A stretch of DNA of 64,000 nt, taken from NCBI RefSeq assembly GCF_001678945.1, contig NZ_CP015124.1, positions 2,642,001 to 2,706,000 of the forward strand. Reading direction: 5' to 3'. Source of the stretch: Phaeobacter gallaeciensis. Lineage in GTDB: Bacteria > Pseudomonadota > Alphaproteobacteria > Rhodobacterales > Rhodobacteraceae. The notes beneath the pieces are model-generated. The model worked only from the letters and a program-made list of their open reading frames with translations. It did not search any database and had not been told where the DNA came from. Positions 36,178 through 45,228 of the stretch are shown here, one piece after another. Each line of letters begins with the position of its first letter. Positions within the stretch are counted from its first letter, which is position 1. Made by a program: the position numbers and the translations under genes.

Positions 36178-36546
36178 GATGAGAGGTTTGGCGCAAAGAA
36201 GGTCTGCGGACTTGCGGAAAACCAGCTGGTGCAGGGGTTGCCTGGCGACAGTCAGGCCGAGCTGGCCGCTGCCCGCGCGCTGGTCCGGGATGCGGCGCGC
36301 ACGTATGACGCAACCGGGGCTGCGGTGCTGGAAGCCTCTTGTGCCAAATACTTCTGCACTGAAATGGCGGGCCGGGTTGCAGACCGCGCGGTGCAGGTGC
36401 ATGGCGGCGCCGGCTACATGGCCGAATACGCCATCGAAAGACTGTACCGAGACGCGCGGCTGCTGCGCATTTACGAAGGTACCAGCCAGATCCAGCAGAT
36501 CATCATTGCCCGCAACATCGTGAAGGCCGCAAAAGACCGCATGTAA
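36178..36546 (+). pseudogene. C-terminal fragment of an acyl-CoA dehydrogenase
   Basis: About 122 codons match only the last third of an acyl-CoA dehydrogenase, from ERFG--KV-LAENQLVQ through AARALVRDAARTYDATGAAVLEASCAKYF, AVQVHGGAGYMAEYAIERLYRD and the closing YEGTSQIQQIIIARN, the FAD-binding C-terminal helices. Upstream the frame closes at 36154-36156 and family sequence stops; the catalytic Glu region is missing. A normal gene is about 380 codons. It was therefore cut at its 5' end, most likely by an event at the tRNA-Ser gene. The thiolase gene 20 bases downstream looks like its old operon partner. Translation from a GTG at 36229 would only give a fragment. Confidence 0.85.
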
Positions 36547-36566
36547 GCGGCAGGGAAGGAAAGAAT

Positions 36567-37778
36567 ATGTTTGAAGACGTCGTAATTTGCGAACCGGTCC
36601 GCACGCCGGTTGGCCGTTTCGGAGGCCAGTTCCGCGACCTGCACGCCCATGAGTTGGGCCGCATGGTGATCGAAGGCCTCTTGGCGCGCACCGACCTGCC
36701 GGGTGATCGCGTGGACGAGGTGATCTTCGCCCAATGCTACCCATCGATGGATGCGCCGGCGCTGGGCCGTGTGGTGGGGCTGGATGCCGGTCTGCCGATC
36801 AGCATTGGCGGCTATCAGATCGATCGCCGCTGCGGCTCTGGCCTGCAGGCGGTGATCAACGCAGTAATGCAGGTGGCGACCGGAGGGTCTTCGCTGGTGA
36901 TCGCAGGCGGCGCCGAGTCGATGTCGAATGCGCCCTTCTATTCGACCAAGGGTCGCTGGGGCATCAAGGGCACCGCGATGGTGTTCGATGATGCGCTGGC
37001 GAAGGGACGTGTGACGGCAGGCGGGATCAACCACCCGGTGCCGGGGGGCATGCTGGAAACCGCCGAGAACCTGCGCCAAGAATACAATATCGGCCGCGAG
37101 GAACAGGATGCCTTTGCGGTGGAAAGCCATCGCCGCGCGGTGGCGGCGCAGGACGGCGGGCTGTTCGATGATGAAATCATTCCGGTGTCCGTCAAAAGCC
37201 GCAAGGGCGAAGAGACTTTCTCGAAGGATGAGCATCCGCGCCCCGAGGCCACGATGGAGAGCATGGCCAAGCTGCGCCCGATCCGGGGCGGTATCGACAG
37301 TCAGGCGACGGTCACGGCGGGCAATGCCTCTGGTCAGAACGACGGCGCCTCGGCGGCGATCATCACCACCCGCGCCATTGCGGAGGAACTGGGGCTCAAG
37401 GCCTATGCCCGGATCAAGTCCTGGGCCGTGGCCGGTGTCGGTCCCGAGGTCATGGGCATCGGCCCGGTGCCGTCGGTGGCCAAGGCGCTGGACCGTGCGG
37501 GTATGGCGCTGAAGGACATCGACCTGATCGAACTCAATGAAGCCTTCGCGGCGCAGGTTCTGGCCTGCACCCGTGAATGGCAATTCGCCGACAGCGATTT
37601 TGAGCGAATGAACGTCAATGGCTCGGGCATTTCGCTGGGGCACCCGGTGGGTGCGACCGGCGGACGGATCATGGCTGGGCTGCTGCGCGAGATGCACCGC
37701 CGCGATGCGCTGTATGGGGTTGAAACCATGTGCATCGGTGGCGGTCAGGGTCTGGCCGCGATCTTTGAAAAGGTCTGA
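36567..37778 (+). CDS. Acetyl-CoA C-acetyltransferase (thiolase)
   Basis: 403 residues. The nucleophile is Cys89 in DRRCGSGLQAV; the second Cys and His lie in NVNGSGISLGHPVGATGGR (about 350-365) and MCIGGGQG (about 389). Thiolases catalyse the last step of beta-oxidation or condense two acetyl-CoA. The start has GGAAGGAAAG upstream. It follows the truncated acyl-CoA dehydrogenase, so the operon promoter may have been lost and expression is uncertain. Substrate chain length cannot be read from the sequence. Confidence 0.9.
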   Translation: MFEDVVICEPVRTPVGRFGGQFRDLHAHELGRMVIEGLLARTDLPGDRVDEVIFAQCYPSMDAPALGRVVGLDAGLPISIGGYQIDRRCGSGLQAVINAVMQVATGGSSLVIAGGAESMSNAPFYSTKGRWGIKGTAMVFDDALAKGRVTAGGINHPVPGGMLETAENLRQEYNIGREEQDAFAVESHRRAVAAQDGGLFDDEIIPVSVKSRKGEETFSKDEHPRPEATMESMAKLRPIRGGIDSQATVTAGNASGQNDGASAAIITTRAIAEELGLKAYARIKSWAVAGVGPEVMGIGPVPSVAKALDRAGMALKDIDLIELNEAFAAQVLACTREWQFADSDFERMNVNGSGISLGHPVGATGGRIMAGLLREMHRRDALYGVETMCIGGGQGLAAIFEKV

Positions 37779-37814
37779 CCGGGCCGCGCTTTGCGCCTGA
37801 TCTTAAAACGGACA

Positions 37815-37843
37815 GGGCCGCTCTGGCTGGAGCGGCCCTTTTT
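37815..37843 (+). terminator. Intrinsic terminator after the thiolase
   Basis: GGGCCGCTC (37815-37823), a six-base loop and GAGCGGCCC (37830-37838), followed by TTTTT. Confidence 0.9.
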
Positions 37844-37860
37844 CGTGTGTGGAGTAGGTG

Positions 37861-37895
37861 ACAGAAACGGCCGCCCCGATGTACTGGGACGGCCG
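37861..37895 (-). terminator. Intrinsic terminator after the alcohol dehydrogenase gene
   Basis: Reading leftward, CGGCCGTCCC and GGGGCGGCCG pair with a single mismatch around an eight-base loop, and TTTCTGT follows. Facing the thiolase terminator. Confidence 0.7.
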
Positions 37896-37916
37896 CAGGG
37901 TCTGTCAGCCCGTTGG

Positions 37917-39008
37917 TCAGTCGTTGTTCAGCATGATCACGTTGCGCCGCGCGTTGCCGGCCATGGTGTCGGCAAAGGCCTCGTTCACCTGATCCAGCGT
38001 CCAGCGCCCGGTGATCAGCTCGTCCAGCTTCAGGCGGCCCTGCTGGTAGAGGTCCACGATCCAGGGAATGTCGCGCTTGATCACCACGTCGCCCATTTTC
38101 GAGCCGAGGATTTTCTGCCCCGCGTCCGCCATCACAAGCGGCGAATAGCTCGCGTTAGAGCCGAAATGCGGCATGCCGACCATGACGATCTTGCCGTTGT
38201 GGGCAAGGTAACGGGGCGCCTGATCATAGACCGCAGCGACACCGACCGTCACCAGCACCGCATCTGCGCCGCGCCCGTCCAGCAGCGCCTTCACCTCCTT
38301 GAAGGGTTTGCCTTCGGCCAGCACACCATGGGTGGCGCCAAAGGCTTTGGCGTCTTCCAGTTTGGCGGGGTTCATGTCGACCGCGACGATGCGGCGGGCG
38401 CCAGCGATACGGGCGCCCTGAATGGCATTGAGGCCGACACCGCCCGCGCCGATCACCACCACGTCGTCACCGGGGCGGACATTGGCGGTATTGATCGCGG
38501 CGCCGACGCCGGTGATCACGCCGCAGGAGATCAGCGAGGCCGCATCTTTCGGCATGTCGGCGGGGATCTTCACGATCTGGCTTTGATCCACGACCACCTT
38601 TTCGGCAAAGGCGCCGGTGAAAACCGCCTGCCAGACCGGGTCGCCTTCGGTCGTGGTGATCGGGCCCTCGGCCGGATCGCCCGGTTCTTCGCAGACGGTC
38701 GGATGGCCCTGGCCGCAGGACGGGCAGGTACCGCAGGAACGGATCAGGGTAACGGCCACGCTGTCGCCTTCGGCAAAACCTTTGACGCCCACGCCGACAG
38801 CGGTGACGATGCCAGCAGCCTCGTGCCCGAAGACCGCGGGAACGGCGCCGCCAAACCCCCCCTGCCACAGCGAGATGTCTGAATGGCAGACAGCCACGGC
38901 ATCAATCTTCACCTCGACTTCACCCAGTTCGGGTGCGCGCAGTACCACCTCCTCGATCACAAGGGGCTCTCCGTGTTTGTGGCAAACGGCGGCTTTGACT
39001 TTGGTCAT
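37917..39008 (-). CDS. Zinc-dependent alcohol dehydrogenase
   Basis: 363 residues of the MDR zinc alcohol dehydrogenase family (COG1062-like). Catalytic zinc ligands are Cys41 in VCHSDIS and His62/Glu63 in GHEAAG; the structural zinc site is Cys92, Cys95, Cys98 and Cys106 (CGTCPSCGQGHPTVC). The NAD-binding GAGGVGLNAIQGARIAGA follows, with an acidic/basic discriminator DMNPAKLE favouring NAD. The enzyme interconverts alcohols and aldehydes. It lies alone with an AT-rich upstream region that includes GCAATCTAATTA, resembling the MarR-type boxes at 40732 and 41433. Confidence 0.88.
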   Translation of the reverse strand: MTKVKAAVCHKHGEPLVIEEVVLRAPELGEVEVKIDAVAVCHSDISLWQGGFGGAVPAVFGHEAAGIVTAVGVGVKGFAEGDSVAVTLIRSCGTCPSCGQGHPTVCEEPGDPAEGPITTTEGDPVWQAVFTGAFAEKVVVDQSQIVKIPADMPKDAASLISCGVITGVGAAINTANVRPGDDVVVIGAGGVGLNAIQGARIAGARRIVAVDMNPAKLEDAKAFGATHGVLAEGKPFKEVKALLDGRGADAVLVTVGVAAVYDQAPRYLAHNGKIVMVGMPHFGSNASYSPLVMADAGQKILGSKMGDVVIKRDIPWIVDLYQQGRLKLDELITGRWTLDQVNEAFADTMAGNARRNVIMLNND

Positions 39009-39205
39009 GGGAGGTCCTTTCGGTCTGTCGTGTCATGCGCGGGCAGCGCGGATTTCCGTATGTACATGAAGCTGTCGATTGCAGTGGCGCGCGGTCTTGG
39101 TTTGGATATCCGCGAAACGGAACATGCAAAGCTTCTCCTCTTTCGCAAATTTTAGGGTGCCATGGTGATTGTTAGCAATCTAATTAAACCACGTGACGCA
39201 ACGGA

Positions 39206-40579
39206 CTATGCAAAGATCAGCAGCGCAACGGTCAGGATCGACATGGCAAGCGTACCATATGCGAGGTTCCAGCGCAGACCGACGCGGGCGGGATCTTCAT
39301 CGATCATGCGCGCCGACAAGCGGACCGAGGCCGAAAACGGCGTTACGTTCACCACGATGGACCAGATCGACACCATGGTAACCGCAACCGCGAGCGGGCT
39401 GATGGCCAATGGCGTCAGGTTCGGCAGCGTGCCCGCCAGGATGGTGACCGAGATGATCGGGCTGACGCCCACCATCGACAGCAGATAGGCGATCCAGCCC
39501 GCCAGCGCCAGAACCGCACCGCTGCCAAGTCCGAGGGCGACGATGGTCTGACCAAGGGCATTGGTGTCGATCAGCGGTAGCACCAGAACACCCAGAAAGG
39601 CCGAGGTTGTGAACAGGCCGATTTCGGAGCGCATGCTGGGCAATCCGGGGAGCAGCCCGGTCACGGTGGCTCGGGCGGTGCCGGTGAGCGCCGGAAGCGC
39701 GCCCTCATGCCAGCGCTGGATCGCCATCCAGCCAAGGGAGACCAGCGGCAAGCACAGAAGCAGCGCCTGAATGAGTGTAACGCCGAGTATTACGGAGACG
39801 CCCCAGGAAAACGACGGCACGAAGATTACCATCCCCATCAGGGGCAGCAATCCGGCAAGGGAGGGCGCCTCGGGCAGGCCCGGAAGCACCCGGCGCGGAT
39901 AGCTCATCCGGTCGATCCCCCAGCCCAAAAGCAGCATCACCACCGCCAGCGGCAGTGAATAGATGACGATCTGCCCATAGGCGACGCTGGGAATGGCCGC
40001 AGTGATCAGTGCCATGGTGACGGTCATCGGCGACCACATCGGAAGCGAGGAAAACCCGCGCATCATGGCCAGCGTCATGCGGCGGCGGCGGATGCCCGCG
40101 ATGCGCTTTTGCTCGTCGGTTTCGCCGGGAGATACACCCTTGGCGATCATTGTCCCCAAGAGGCCGATGGTCGAGAAATTCAAGAGGATGCCAAATACCG
40201 CCGCGCCGAAGGTCAGGACCAGATAGCGGCGGCCCGGGCGCTGGTTCACCAGGATCTCGCCCGAGCGCAGGATCAGCGGTGAGCTGTTCGCGGCGAACTG
40301 AAGGAAGCTGAGCGAGGTGAGGAAAAAGGCGAAGAACGCGGCCCGGTCGATGGCAGTGGAGGCGCGGGCAAGATTAAAGGTGCCTTGGCTGACCTCATAA
40401 AGCGGCAGCGCGATGCACAGTGAAAGGAGGATTAAAGCGACTTTGGACAGGCCGCGCAGCTCCAGCGCCAGAAAGCCCAGGATCCCCACGAGCTCCATCA
40501 GCCGCAGAGCGGGCGCATCGGTAAAGATTTCACCGATGGCCCCGATGCTGACAAGAAGAAGAAAAGCGGATGACAGCAT
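39206..40579 (-). CDS. Putative ion or organic-anion permease
   Basis: 457 residues with about 11-12 transmembrane helices and no signal for a specific family. The segment IRRRRMTLAMMRGFSSLPMWSPMTVTMALI and VGVSPIISVTILAGTLPNL near the C-terminus look like the two inverted halves of an IT-superfamily (ArsB/NhaD/DASS-type) carrier, but no signature was decisive. It is divergent from the MarR regulator at 40820, and its promoter region contains one copy of the MarR-type box, so it may be part of the same regulon. Substrate unknown. Confidence 0.65.
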   Translation of the reverse strand: MLSSAFLLLVSIGAIGEIFTDAPALRLMELVGILGFLALELRGLSKVALILLSLCIALPLYEVSQGTFNLARASTAIDRAAFFAFFLTSLSFLQFAANSSPLILRSGEILVNQRPGRRYLVLTFGAAVFGILLNFSTIGLLGTMIAKGVSPGETDEQKRIAGIRRRRMTLAMMRGFSSLPMWSPMTVTMALITAAIPSVAYGQIVIYSLPLAVVMLLLGWGIDRMSYPRRVLPGLPEAPSLAGLLPLMGMVIFVPSFSWGVSVILGVTLIQALLLCLPLVSLGWMAIQRWHEGALPALTGTARATVTGLLPGLPSMRSEIGLFTTSAFLGVLVLPLIDTNALGQTIVALGLGSGAVLALAGWIAYLLSMVGVSPIISVTILAGTLPNLTPLAISPLAVAVTMVSIWSIVVNVTPFSASVRLSARMIDEDPARVGLRWNLAYGTLAMSILTVALLIFA

Positions 40580-40731
40580 TATTGGGCGCTGTATCGTGAC
40601 GGCGAGGTTTGCTTGGCCATCTTGTCAGAACTCCTCAGAGCTGTGCGGGTTAGAGTGGTGCAGCTCCGTGCGAGAGCTGCCTCCGCCGGTTGCGGAAGCA
40701 GAGCCAAAGCCTTTTGCTTAGGGTATTTATC

Positions 40732-40755
40732 TTGCAAATAATAATCAAGCTAATT
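40732..40755. promoter_or_regulatory. Candidate MarR operator box 1
   Basis: A 24-base element starting TTGCAAATAAT and ending CAAGCTAATT matches 20 of 24 positions of the element at 41433-41456, in the same orientation to the next gene. TTTGCCAAG follows downstream of both (40762-40770 and 41458-41466). It lies 64 bases before the MarR start and in the promoter of the divergent permease, as an autoregulatory site would. Confidence 0.6.
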
Positions 40756-40819
40756 ACCTTTTTTGCCAAGCGGTCGCGCGGGCGGGCGGGGGGAGATTGG
40801 CGAAGTATGGGGCGGCAGT

Positions 40820-41284
40820 ATGACCAAAAGCGATAAGGCAACCACGGCTCGCAATGAAGGGGTCTCGGGCCCGGTGTTTCAGGATATCGCGCGGTTTCGC
40901 GGCATTCTGTTTGACGGGTTATTGCGGCCGCACGACATCACCATGGCGCAGGGTTGGGCGGTGCTCAGCCTCATGCGAGAGGCTGGTCAGCGGCAGGCGG
41001 ATCTTGCGGCCAAGCTGGACATCGGGCCAGTGACCACTTCCAAACTGATCGACCGGTTGGAGGCACGCGGCTTTGTTGAACGGCGCGCCGATCCCGGCGA
41101 CCGGCGGTCGAAACGGATCTTTGCAACAGACAAGGCGCACCAGCTGATGGATATCATGACCGAGACGCAGCGCCAGGTGGATACCATCGCCAATACAGGG
41201 ATCGAACCGGAAGAGCTGGTCACCGCCATGAAGGTGCTGGCGAAGATGCGGCAGAACCTCAAGGCGTCGATGACGCGGGATTGA
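40820..41284 (+). CDS. MarR-family transcriptional regulator
   Basis: 154 residues from MTKSDKATT; an ATG 57 bases upstream adds only Gly/Arg-rich sequence without a ribosome site. The winged HTH is clear: GQRQADLAAKLDIGPVTTSKLIDRLEARGFVERRADPGDRRSKRIF. MarR proteins usually repress and respond to small aromatic or acyl-CoA-like ligands. It is divergent from the permease and upstream of the enoyl-CoA hydratase pair; the shared box at 40732 and 41433 points to self-control and control of that pair. Confidence 0.9.
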   Translation: MTKSDKATTARNEGVSGPVFQDIARFRGILFDGLLRPHDITMAQGWAVLSLMREAGQRQADLAAKLDIGPVTTSKLIDRLEARGFVERRADPGDRRSKRIFATDKAHQLMDIMTETQRQVDTIANTGIEPEELVTAMKVLAKMRQNLKASMTRD

Positions 41285-41432
41285 GGCGGGTCAGGATCTG
41301 GTCTTTAGGCTGGGCTCAACCCGGGCAATGCACGGGCTCCGCTGGCCGCGGCTCCTTCCACCGTACAAGTCGATTGCCCCGACCGCCTGTGACGCGTGCC
41401 TTCGCCTCGGACCTTCTTGGGACGGGACGAAT

Positions 41433-41456
41433 TTGCAATTAATTACCAGGCTAATT
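41433..41456. promoter_or_regulatory. Candidate MarR operator box 2
   Basis: Begins TTGCAATTAAT and ends CAGGCTAATT; 20 of 24 positions equal box 1. It lies 96 bases before the enoyl-CoA hydratase start and contains AATTA...TAATT half-sites. Confidence 0.6.
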
Positions 41457-41551
41457 GTTTGCCAAGTATCTATTCGGCCTTATAAGGGCGCTAACGCGCC
41501 CGGTCCGGTGCAGACCGGACCGGCATCCTTTGCAATGCGACGGGAGAAAAC

Positions 41552-42322
41552 ATGTCTTTGGTGCTCATCGAACGCCCCGGTGACCGGGTTGGTGTGATCC
41601 GGCTCAACCGCCCCGAACGGCGCAACGCGCTGTCGACCGAATTTCGGGCGGAAATCGCCAAGGCGGTGACTGAACTGGACGCCGACCCCGGGATCCGGTG
41701 CATCGTGATGACGGGCGATGAAAAGGCCTTTGCCGCCGGGGCGGATCTGGCCGAGCTGGCCGAGGTCCGGCCGATGCAGGAGGTCTTCGACCGTCTGGGT
41801 GCTGTCAAACGCGCGCTTGAAGCGTCGAATACCCCCGTCATCGCAGCGGTGCGTGGCATGGCGCTGGGCGGCGGCTGTGAGATGGCGATGATGTGCGACA
41901 TCATCATTGCAGGCGACACCGCCAAATTCGGCCAGCCGGAAATCAAGGTGGGCATCATGCCCGGCGCCGGAGGCACCCAGAAGATCCTGCGCACGGCAGG
42001 CAAGGCCAAGGCGCTGCGTTACATTCTGACAGGCGATCTGTTCCCGGCGGATGTGGCGTTGGACCTGGGCATCGTCTCAGAAGTGGTGCCGGATGCCGAG
42101 GTGATGGACACGTCGCTTGCCATGGCCAAGAGGATCGCCGCCCAGCCTGCCAAGGCGGTGCAGGCGATCCGTGACGCGGTGCGCGAGGGGGCGAATACGC
42201 CGCTGGATACCGCGCTCATGCTGGAGAACCGCCTGTTCCAGATGCTGTTTTCCACTGACGATCAAAAAGAGGGAATGCGCGCCTTTCTTGAAAAACGCGC
42301 CCCTGAGTTCAAAGGACAATAA
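41552..42322 (+). CDS. Enoyl-CoA hydratase
   Basis: 256 residues of the crotonase family. The two catalytic glutamates are Glu110 (GGGCEMAMMCD) and Glu130 (GQPEIKVGIMPGAGG). It hydrates trans-2-enoyl-CoA to the 3-hydroxyacyl-CoA. The start has GACGGGAG. The dehydrogenase for the next step starts three bases after the stop, so the two act in sequence. The pair resembles the PaaF/PaaH-type couples of aromatic and short-chain acyl-CoA breakdown, but no other paa gene is in the window. Confidence 0.92.
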   Translation: MSLVLIERPGDRVGVIRLNRPERRNALSTEFRAEIAKAVTELDADPGIRCIVMTGDEKAFAAGADLAELAEVRPMQEVFDRLGAVKRALEASNTPVIAAVRGMALGGGCEMAMMCDIIIAGDTAKFGQPEIKVGIMPGAGGTQKILRTAGKAKALRYILTGDLFPADVALDLGIVSEVVPDAEVMDTSLAMAKRIAAQPAKAVQAIRDAVREGANTPLDTALMLENRLFQMLFSTDDQKEGMRAFLEKRAPEFKGQ

Positions 42323-42325
42323 GTG

Positions 42326-43819
42326 ATGGTTTATGCATTCGACGATATCAAAAAGGTTGGCGTGATCGGCGCCGGGCTCATGGGGGCGGGCATCGCGCAG
42401 GTGCTGGCGACCGTGGGCTATGACGTGGTGCTGAACGACATGAACGCCGAGGCGCTGGCCAAGGCGAAGACCGATATCGAAGGCCGCATCGACCGTATGG
42501 TCGAAAAGGGCAAGCTGGAGGCGGACGCCGCCGCTGCGGCCAAGGGGCGGCTGACCACCTCTGGCGATCTGACATCCCTTGCGGATACGCAGATGGTGAT
42601 CGAAGCCATCATCGAACGGCTCGACATCAAACAGAGCCTGTTTGCCGAACTTGAAGGCATCGTCAGCGCGGACTGCATTCTTGCGTCGAACACCTCCTCG
42701 CTCTCCATCGCATCGATTGCGAAGAACTGCGAAAACCGCGCCCGCGTGGTGGGCATGCACTTCTTCAACCCGGTGCCGCTGATGAAGCTGGTCGAGGTGA
42801 TCGGCGGCGCGGCCACCGATGCGGGAGTTGTCGATGCGACCTATGAAATGGGCAAGGCGATGGGCAAGGAGCCGGTGATCGCCAAGGATGGACCCGGCTT
42901 CATCGTGAACCTGGGTGGGCGGGCCTATTACACCGAAGGTCTGCATATCGAGGCCGAAGGCGTCGCCCCGCCTGAGCAGATCGACCGCATCATGAAGATG
43001 GCAGGCGGCTTCCGGATGGGCCCGTTCGAGTTGATGGATCTCACCGGCATCGACACCAACTTCCCGGTCTCGACCTTCATCTTCAACGGCTACCATAGCG
43101 ATGCGCGCCTGCGCACCACGCCGCGCCATGGTTATATGGTTGAAGCGGGGCTGCTGGGGCGCAAGGTGGGGCGCGGTTTCTACGACTACGCGCAGGACCT
43201 GCCCAAGCTGCCGACCCCGCCCGAAGCCGGACCAAAGACCCCGCTGACCGCAGTTCTGCCGGAACGCTCGGATGCCTTTGCGCCGCTGGTGGAAAAGGGC
43301 CTCAGCGCGGCTGAGGATGACGGCAAGGCGCCGATCCTGGTCAGCCCGCTTGGCGAGGATTGCACCAGCACCGTTGCCCGCCTTGGCCTTGACCCCAAAC
43401 GAACCGTTGCAGTGGACCTGAGCGCGGTCGAACGCGGGATCGTTACCGTGATGACCGCCCCTGGCGGCTCGGATGTGCTGGAGGCGGTGACCACCTGGCT
43501 GGCGGGCGCGGGCCTGCATGTCGAGGTCATCAAGGACAGCCCCGGCTTTGTTGCACCGCGTATCATTTCGATGATCGTGAACCTGTGCTGCGAGATGGCG
43601 CAGATCGGCGTCGGCAGCCCCGAGGATCTGGGCAAGGCTATGACCATGGGACTCAACTACCCGTTCAACCCGCTGGAGTATGGCGACAAGGTCGGCGCAG
43701 ACCGGGTGCTGTCGATCATGGAAGGGCTGCAATCCACGACAGGGTCGGAACGCTACCGCCCCAGCCTCTGGCTGAAACGCCGCGCGCTTCTGGGTCTGTC
43801 GCTCAGCACCGCGGACTGA
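42326..43819 (+). CDS. 3-hydroxyacyl-CoA dehydrogenase, long two-domain form
   Basis: 497 residues from the ATG (a GTG lies three bases upstream). N-terminal Rossmann motif KVGVIGAGLMGAGIAQ, then SNTSSLSIASIA and the catalytic His in GMHFFNPVPLMKLVEV; the first C-terminal 3HCDH domain follows, then a second one (FVAPRIISMIVNLCCEMAQIGVG), as in PaaH/Hbd-type 500-residue enzymes. It oxidises 3-hydroxyacyl-CoA with NAD. It is translationally close to the hydratase. Confidence 0.92.
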   Translation: MVYAFDDIKKVGVIGAGLMGAGIAQVLATVGYDVVLNDMNAEALAKAKTDIEGRIDRMVEKGKLEADAAAAAKGRLTTSGDLTSLADTQMVIEAIIERLDIKQSLFAELEGIVSADCILASNTSSLSIASIAKNCENRARVVGMHFFNPVPLMKLVEVIGGAATDAGVVDATYEMGKAMGKEPVIAKDGPGFIVNLGGRAYYTEGLHIEAEGVAPPEQIDRIMKMAGGFRMGPFELMDLTGIDTNFPVSTFIFNGYHSDARLRTTPRHGYMVEAGLLGRKVGRGFYDYAQDLPKLPTPPEAGPKTPLTAVLPERSDAFAPLVEKGLSAAEDDGKAPILVSPLGEDCTSTVARLGLDPKRTVAVDLSAVERGIVTVMTAPGGSDVLEAVTTWLAGAGLHVEVIKDSPGFVAPRIISMIVNLCCEMAQIGVGSPEDLGKAMTMGLNYPFNPLEYGDKVGADRVLSIMEGLQSTTGSERYRPSLWLKRRALLGLSLSTAD

Positions 43820-43842
43820 CAGGCGCGAATACTGCGAACGAC

Positions 43843-43866
43843 GGGCGCGCTGGATCAGGCGCGCCC
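43843..43866. terminator. Hairpin between convergent operons
   Basis: GGGCGCGC (43843-43850) pairs with GCGCGCCC (43859-43866) around TGGATCAG. The stem lies between the dehydrogenase and the convergent flavoprotein gene, but neither side has a good T-run, so termination is uncertain. Confidence 0.4.
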
Positions 43867-45228
43867 GGCAAGATACCCCAAAGTCACCGCCGCCAGCAGC
43901 CCGTTGCCCGATAGATAACCGCTGTCGCCGGTGCCCGAAACGCCGCAGGCCGCGCCGCCCACGGCATGAAGGTTGTCAAAACTTCCACCCGCCGCGCGGC
44001 GCACCCGGGTCGTTGCGGGATCGACCTCTAGCCCGCCTTGGGTATGGAACAGCGCGCCGGTGACCTTCACCGCGTGATAGGTTGGGCGCAGTGGCGGGGT
44101 CTGCCCGCTCCAGAGTCTGCCAAAGGCGTCCGTGCCCTCGTTGGGTATATCGCCAATGGTATTGGCCAGCGCATCTGCGGGCAGGCCAGCCGCCTTGGCA
44201 AGCTCTGCAATGCTTTCACCGGCTAGCACCGCGCCTTGCTTTTCTGCGTTCTTGAAATCCTCGAACTGCCGCGCCACGGCGGCGATGCGACTGTCGAACA
44301 CCACCCAGGCGGTGCCGCCCGGCTGCGCCAGTACGGCGCGGGCTGCCTCGGAATAGCCCTGCGCCTCGTTCCAGAACCGTTTGCCCTGGCAATTCACCTG
44401 CATGCCGCCTTCGGTGATGGTGGCCCAGGTAATCAGGATGCCATGCGGATGCGCGACATTACCGTGCCCCTGATAGGCGCCCAGATGGGCGGTCGCTGCG
44501 CCCAGAGCCTGCCCCCAGGCCACGGCCTCGCCGCGGTTGCCGTCATGGCCGAACCAGACCGCATTGTCGATCTCTGCCATATGGGTGGAGACCATGGTGC
44601 GATTGCCACCAAAGCCGTTGCAGGCGAGGATCAGCCGCGCGCAGCCGATGGTTTCTGTACTGTCATCGGGCAGCTGCAACTGGGCGCCAAAGATGCGGTT
44701 TTCCTTCGAATAGAGTCTGATTGCGCGGCGATTGCAGATCAGCGGCACATCCAGCGTTTCGATCCGGGCGCGCAGGGCGTCGATCAGTTCCTGCCCGGAA
44801 CGGGTCGGCAGCCCGTGCATGCGGCGGCGGCTGTGGCCGGGGTAGTCAAAGTCGGTGACCAGTGAAAACGGCAACCCGTGATCGCGGGCCAGCCATTCGA
44901 TCACCGGCGCCGCCGTGCTGGCCATGCTGGCGACCAGATCCGGATCGTTTTCATCATGGGCCTTGGCCTGAATGTCCTGCGCAAACCGCTCTGCGTTGTC
45001 CTGGATGCCTGCCTCGGTCTGAAACTGCGTGCCCGCAGCGGGGATCAGACCGGCGCTGAGCGCGGTGGAACCCGATGGTACGGCGTCGGCCTCGACCAGC
45101 AGAACTTCCTGTCCTGCCTCATGGGCGGCCAGGGCGGCCACCATCCCCGCAGCGCCCGCCCCGATGATCAGGGTTTCGACCGTCAGGTCAAAGGATGCGG
45201 GTGGTTCAGCGACATCAGGACTTGCCAT
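43855..45228 (-). CDS. FAD-binding fumarate-reductase/ketosteroid-dehydrogenase-type oxidoreductase
   Basis: 457 residues from MASPDVAEPP, overlapping the upstream lyase gene by 14 bases, with GGAAAG as ribosome site. The FAD Rossmann motif LIIGAGAAGMVAALAAHEAG (residues about 21-40) and the C-terminal GGLEVDPATTRV...GVSGTGDSGYLSGNGLL place it in the FAD_binding_2 family. Such enzymes reduce or introduce C=C bonds next to a carbonyl or carboxylate. It is the last gene of the leftward operon. It could reduce an unsaturated dicarboxylate made in the pathway; this is inference. Confidence 0.8.
   Translation of the reverse strand: MASPDVAEPPASFDLTVETLIIGAGAAGMVAALAAHEAGQEVLLVEADAVPSGSTALSAGLIPAAGTQFQTEAGIQDNAERFAQDIQAKAHDENDPDLVASMASTAAPVIEWLARDHGLPFSLVTDFDYPGHSRRRMHGLPTRSGQELIDALRARIETLDVPLICNRRAIRLYSKENRIFGAQLQLPDDSTETIGCARLILACNGFGGNRTMVSTHMAEIDNAVWFGHDGNRGEAVAWGQALGAATAHLGAYQGHGNVAHPHGILITWATITEGGMQVNCQGKRFWNEAQGYSEAARAVLAQPGGTAWVVFDSRIAAVARQFEDFKNAEKQGAVLAGESIAELAKAAGLPADALANTIGDIPNEGTDAFGRLWSGQTPPLRPTYHAVKVTGALFHTQGGLEVDPATTRVRRAAGGSFDNLHAVGGAACGVSGTGDSGYLSGNGLLAAVTLGYLAGRA

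Noticed and set aside
36020-36313. Integrase-like fragment on the minus strand near the tRNA
   Set aside because: The segment HNGYLQIEPLRADRVRSIW gave a faint impression of a recombinase end, but no catalytic Arg/His/Tyr pattern is present.
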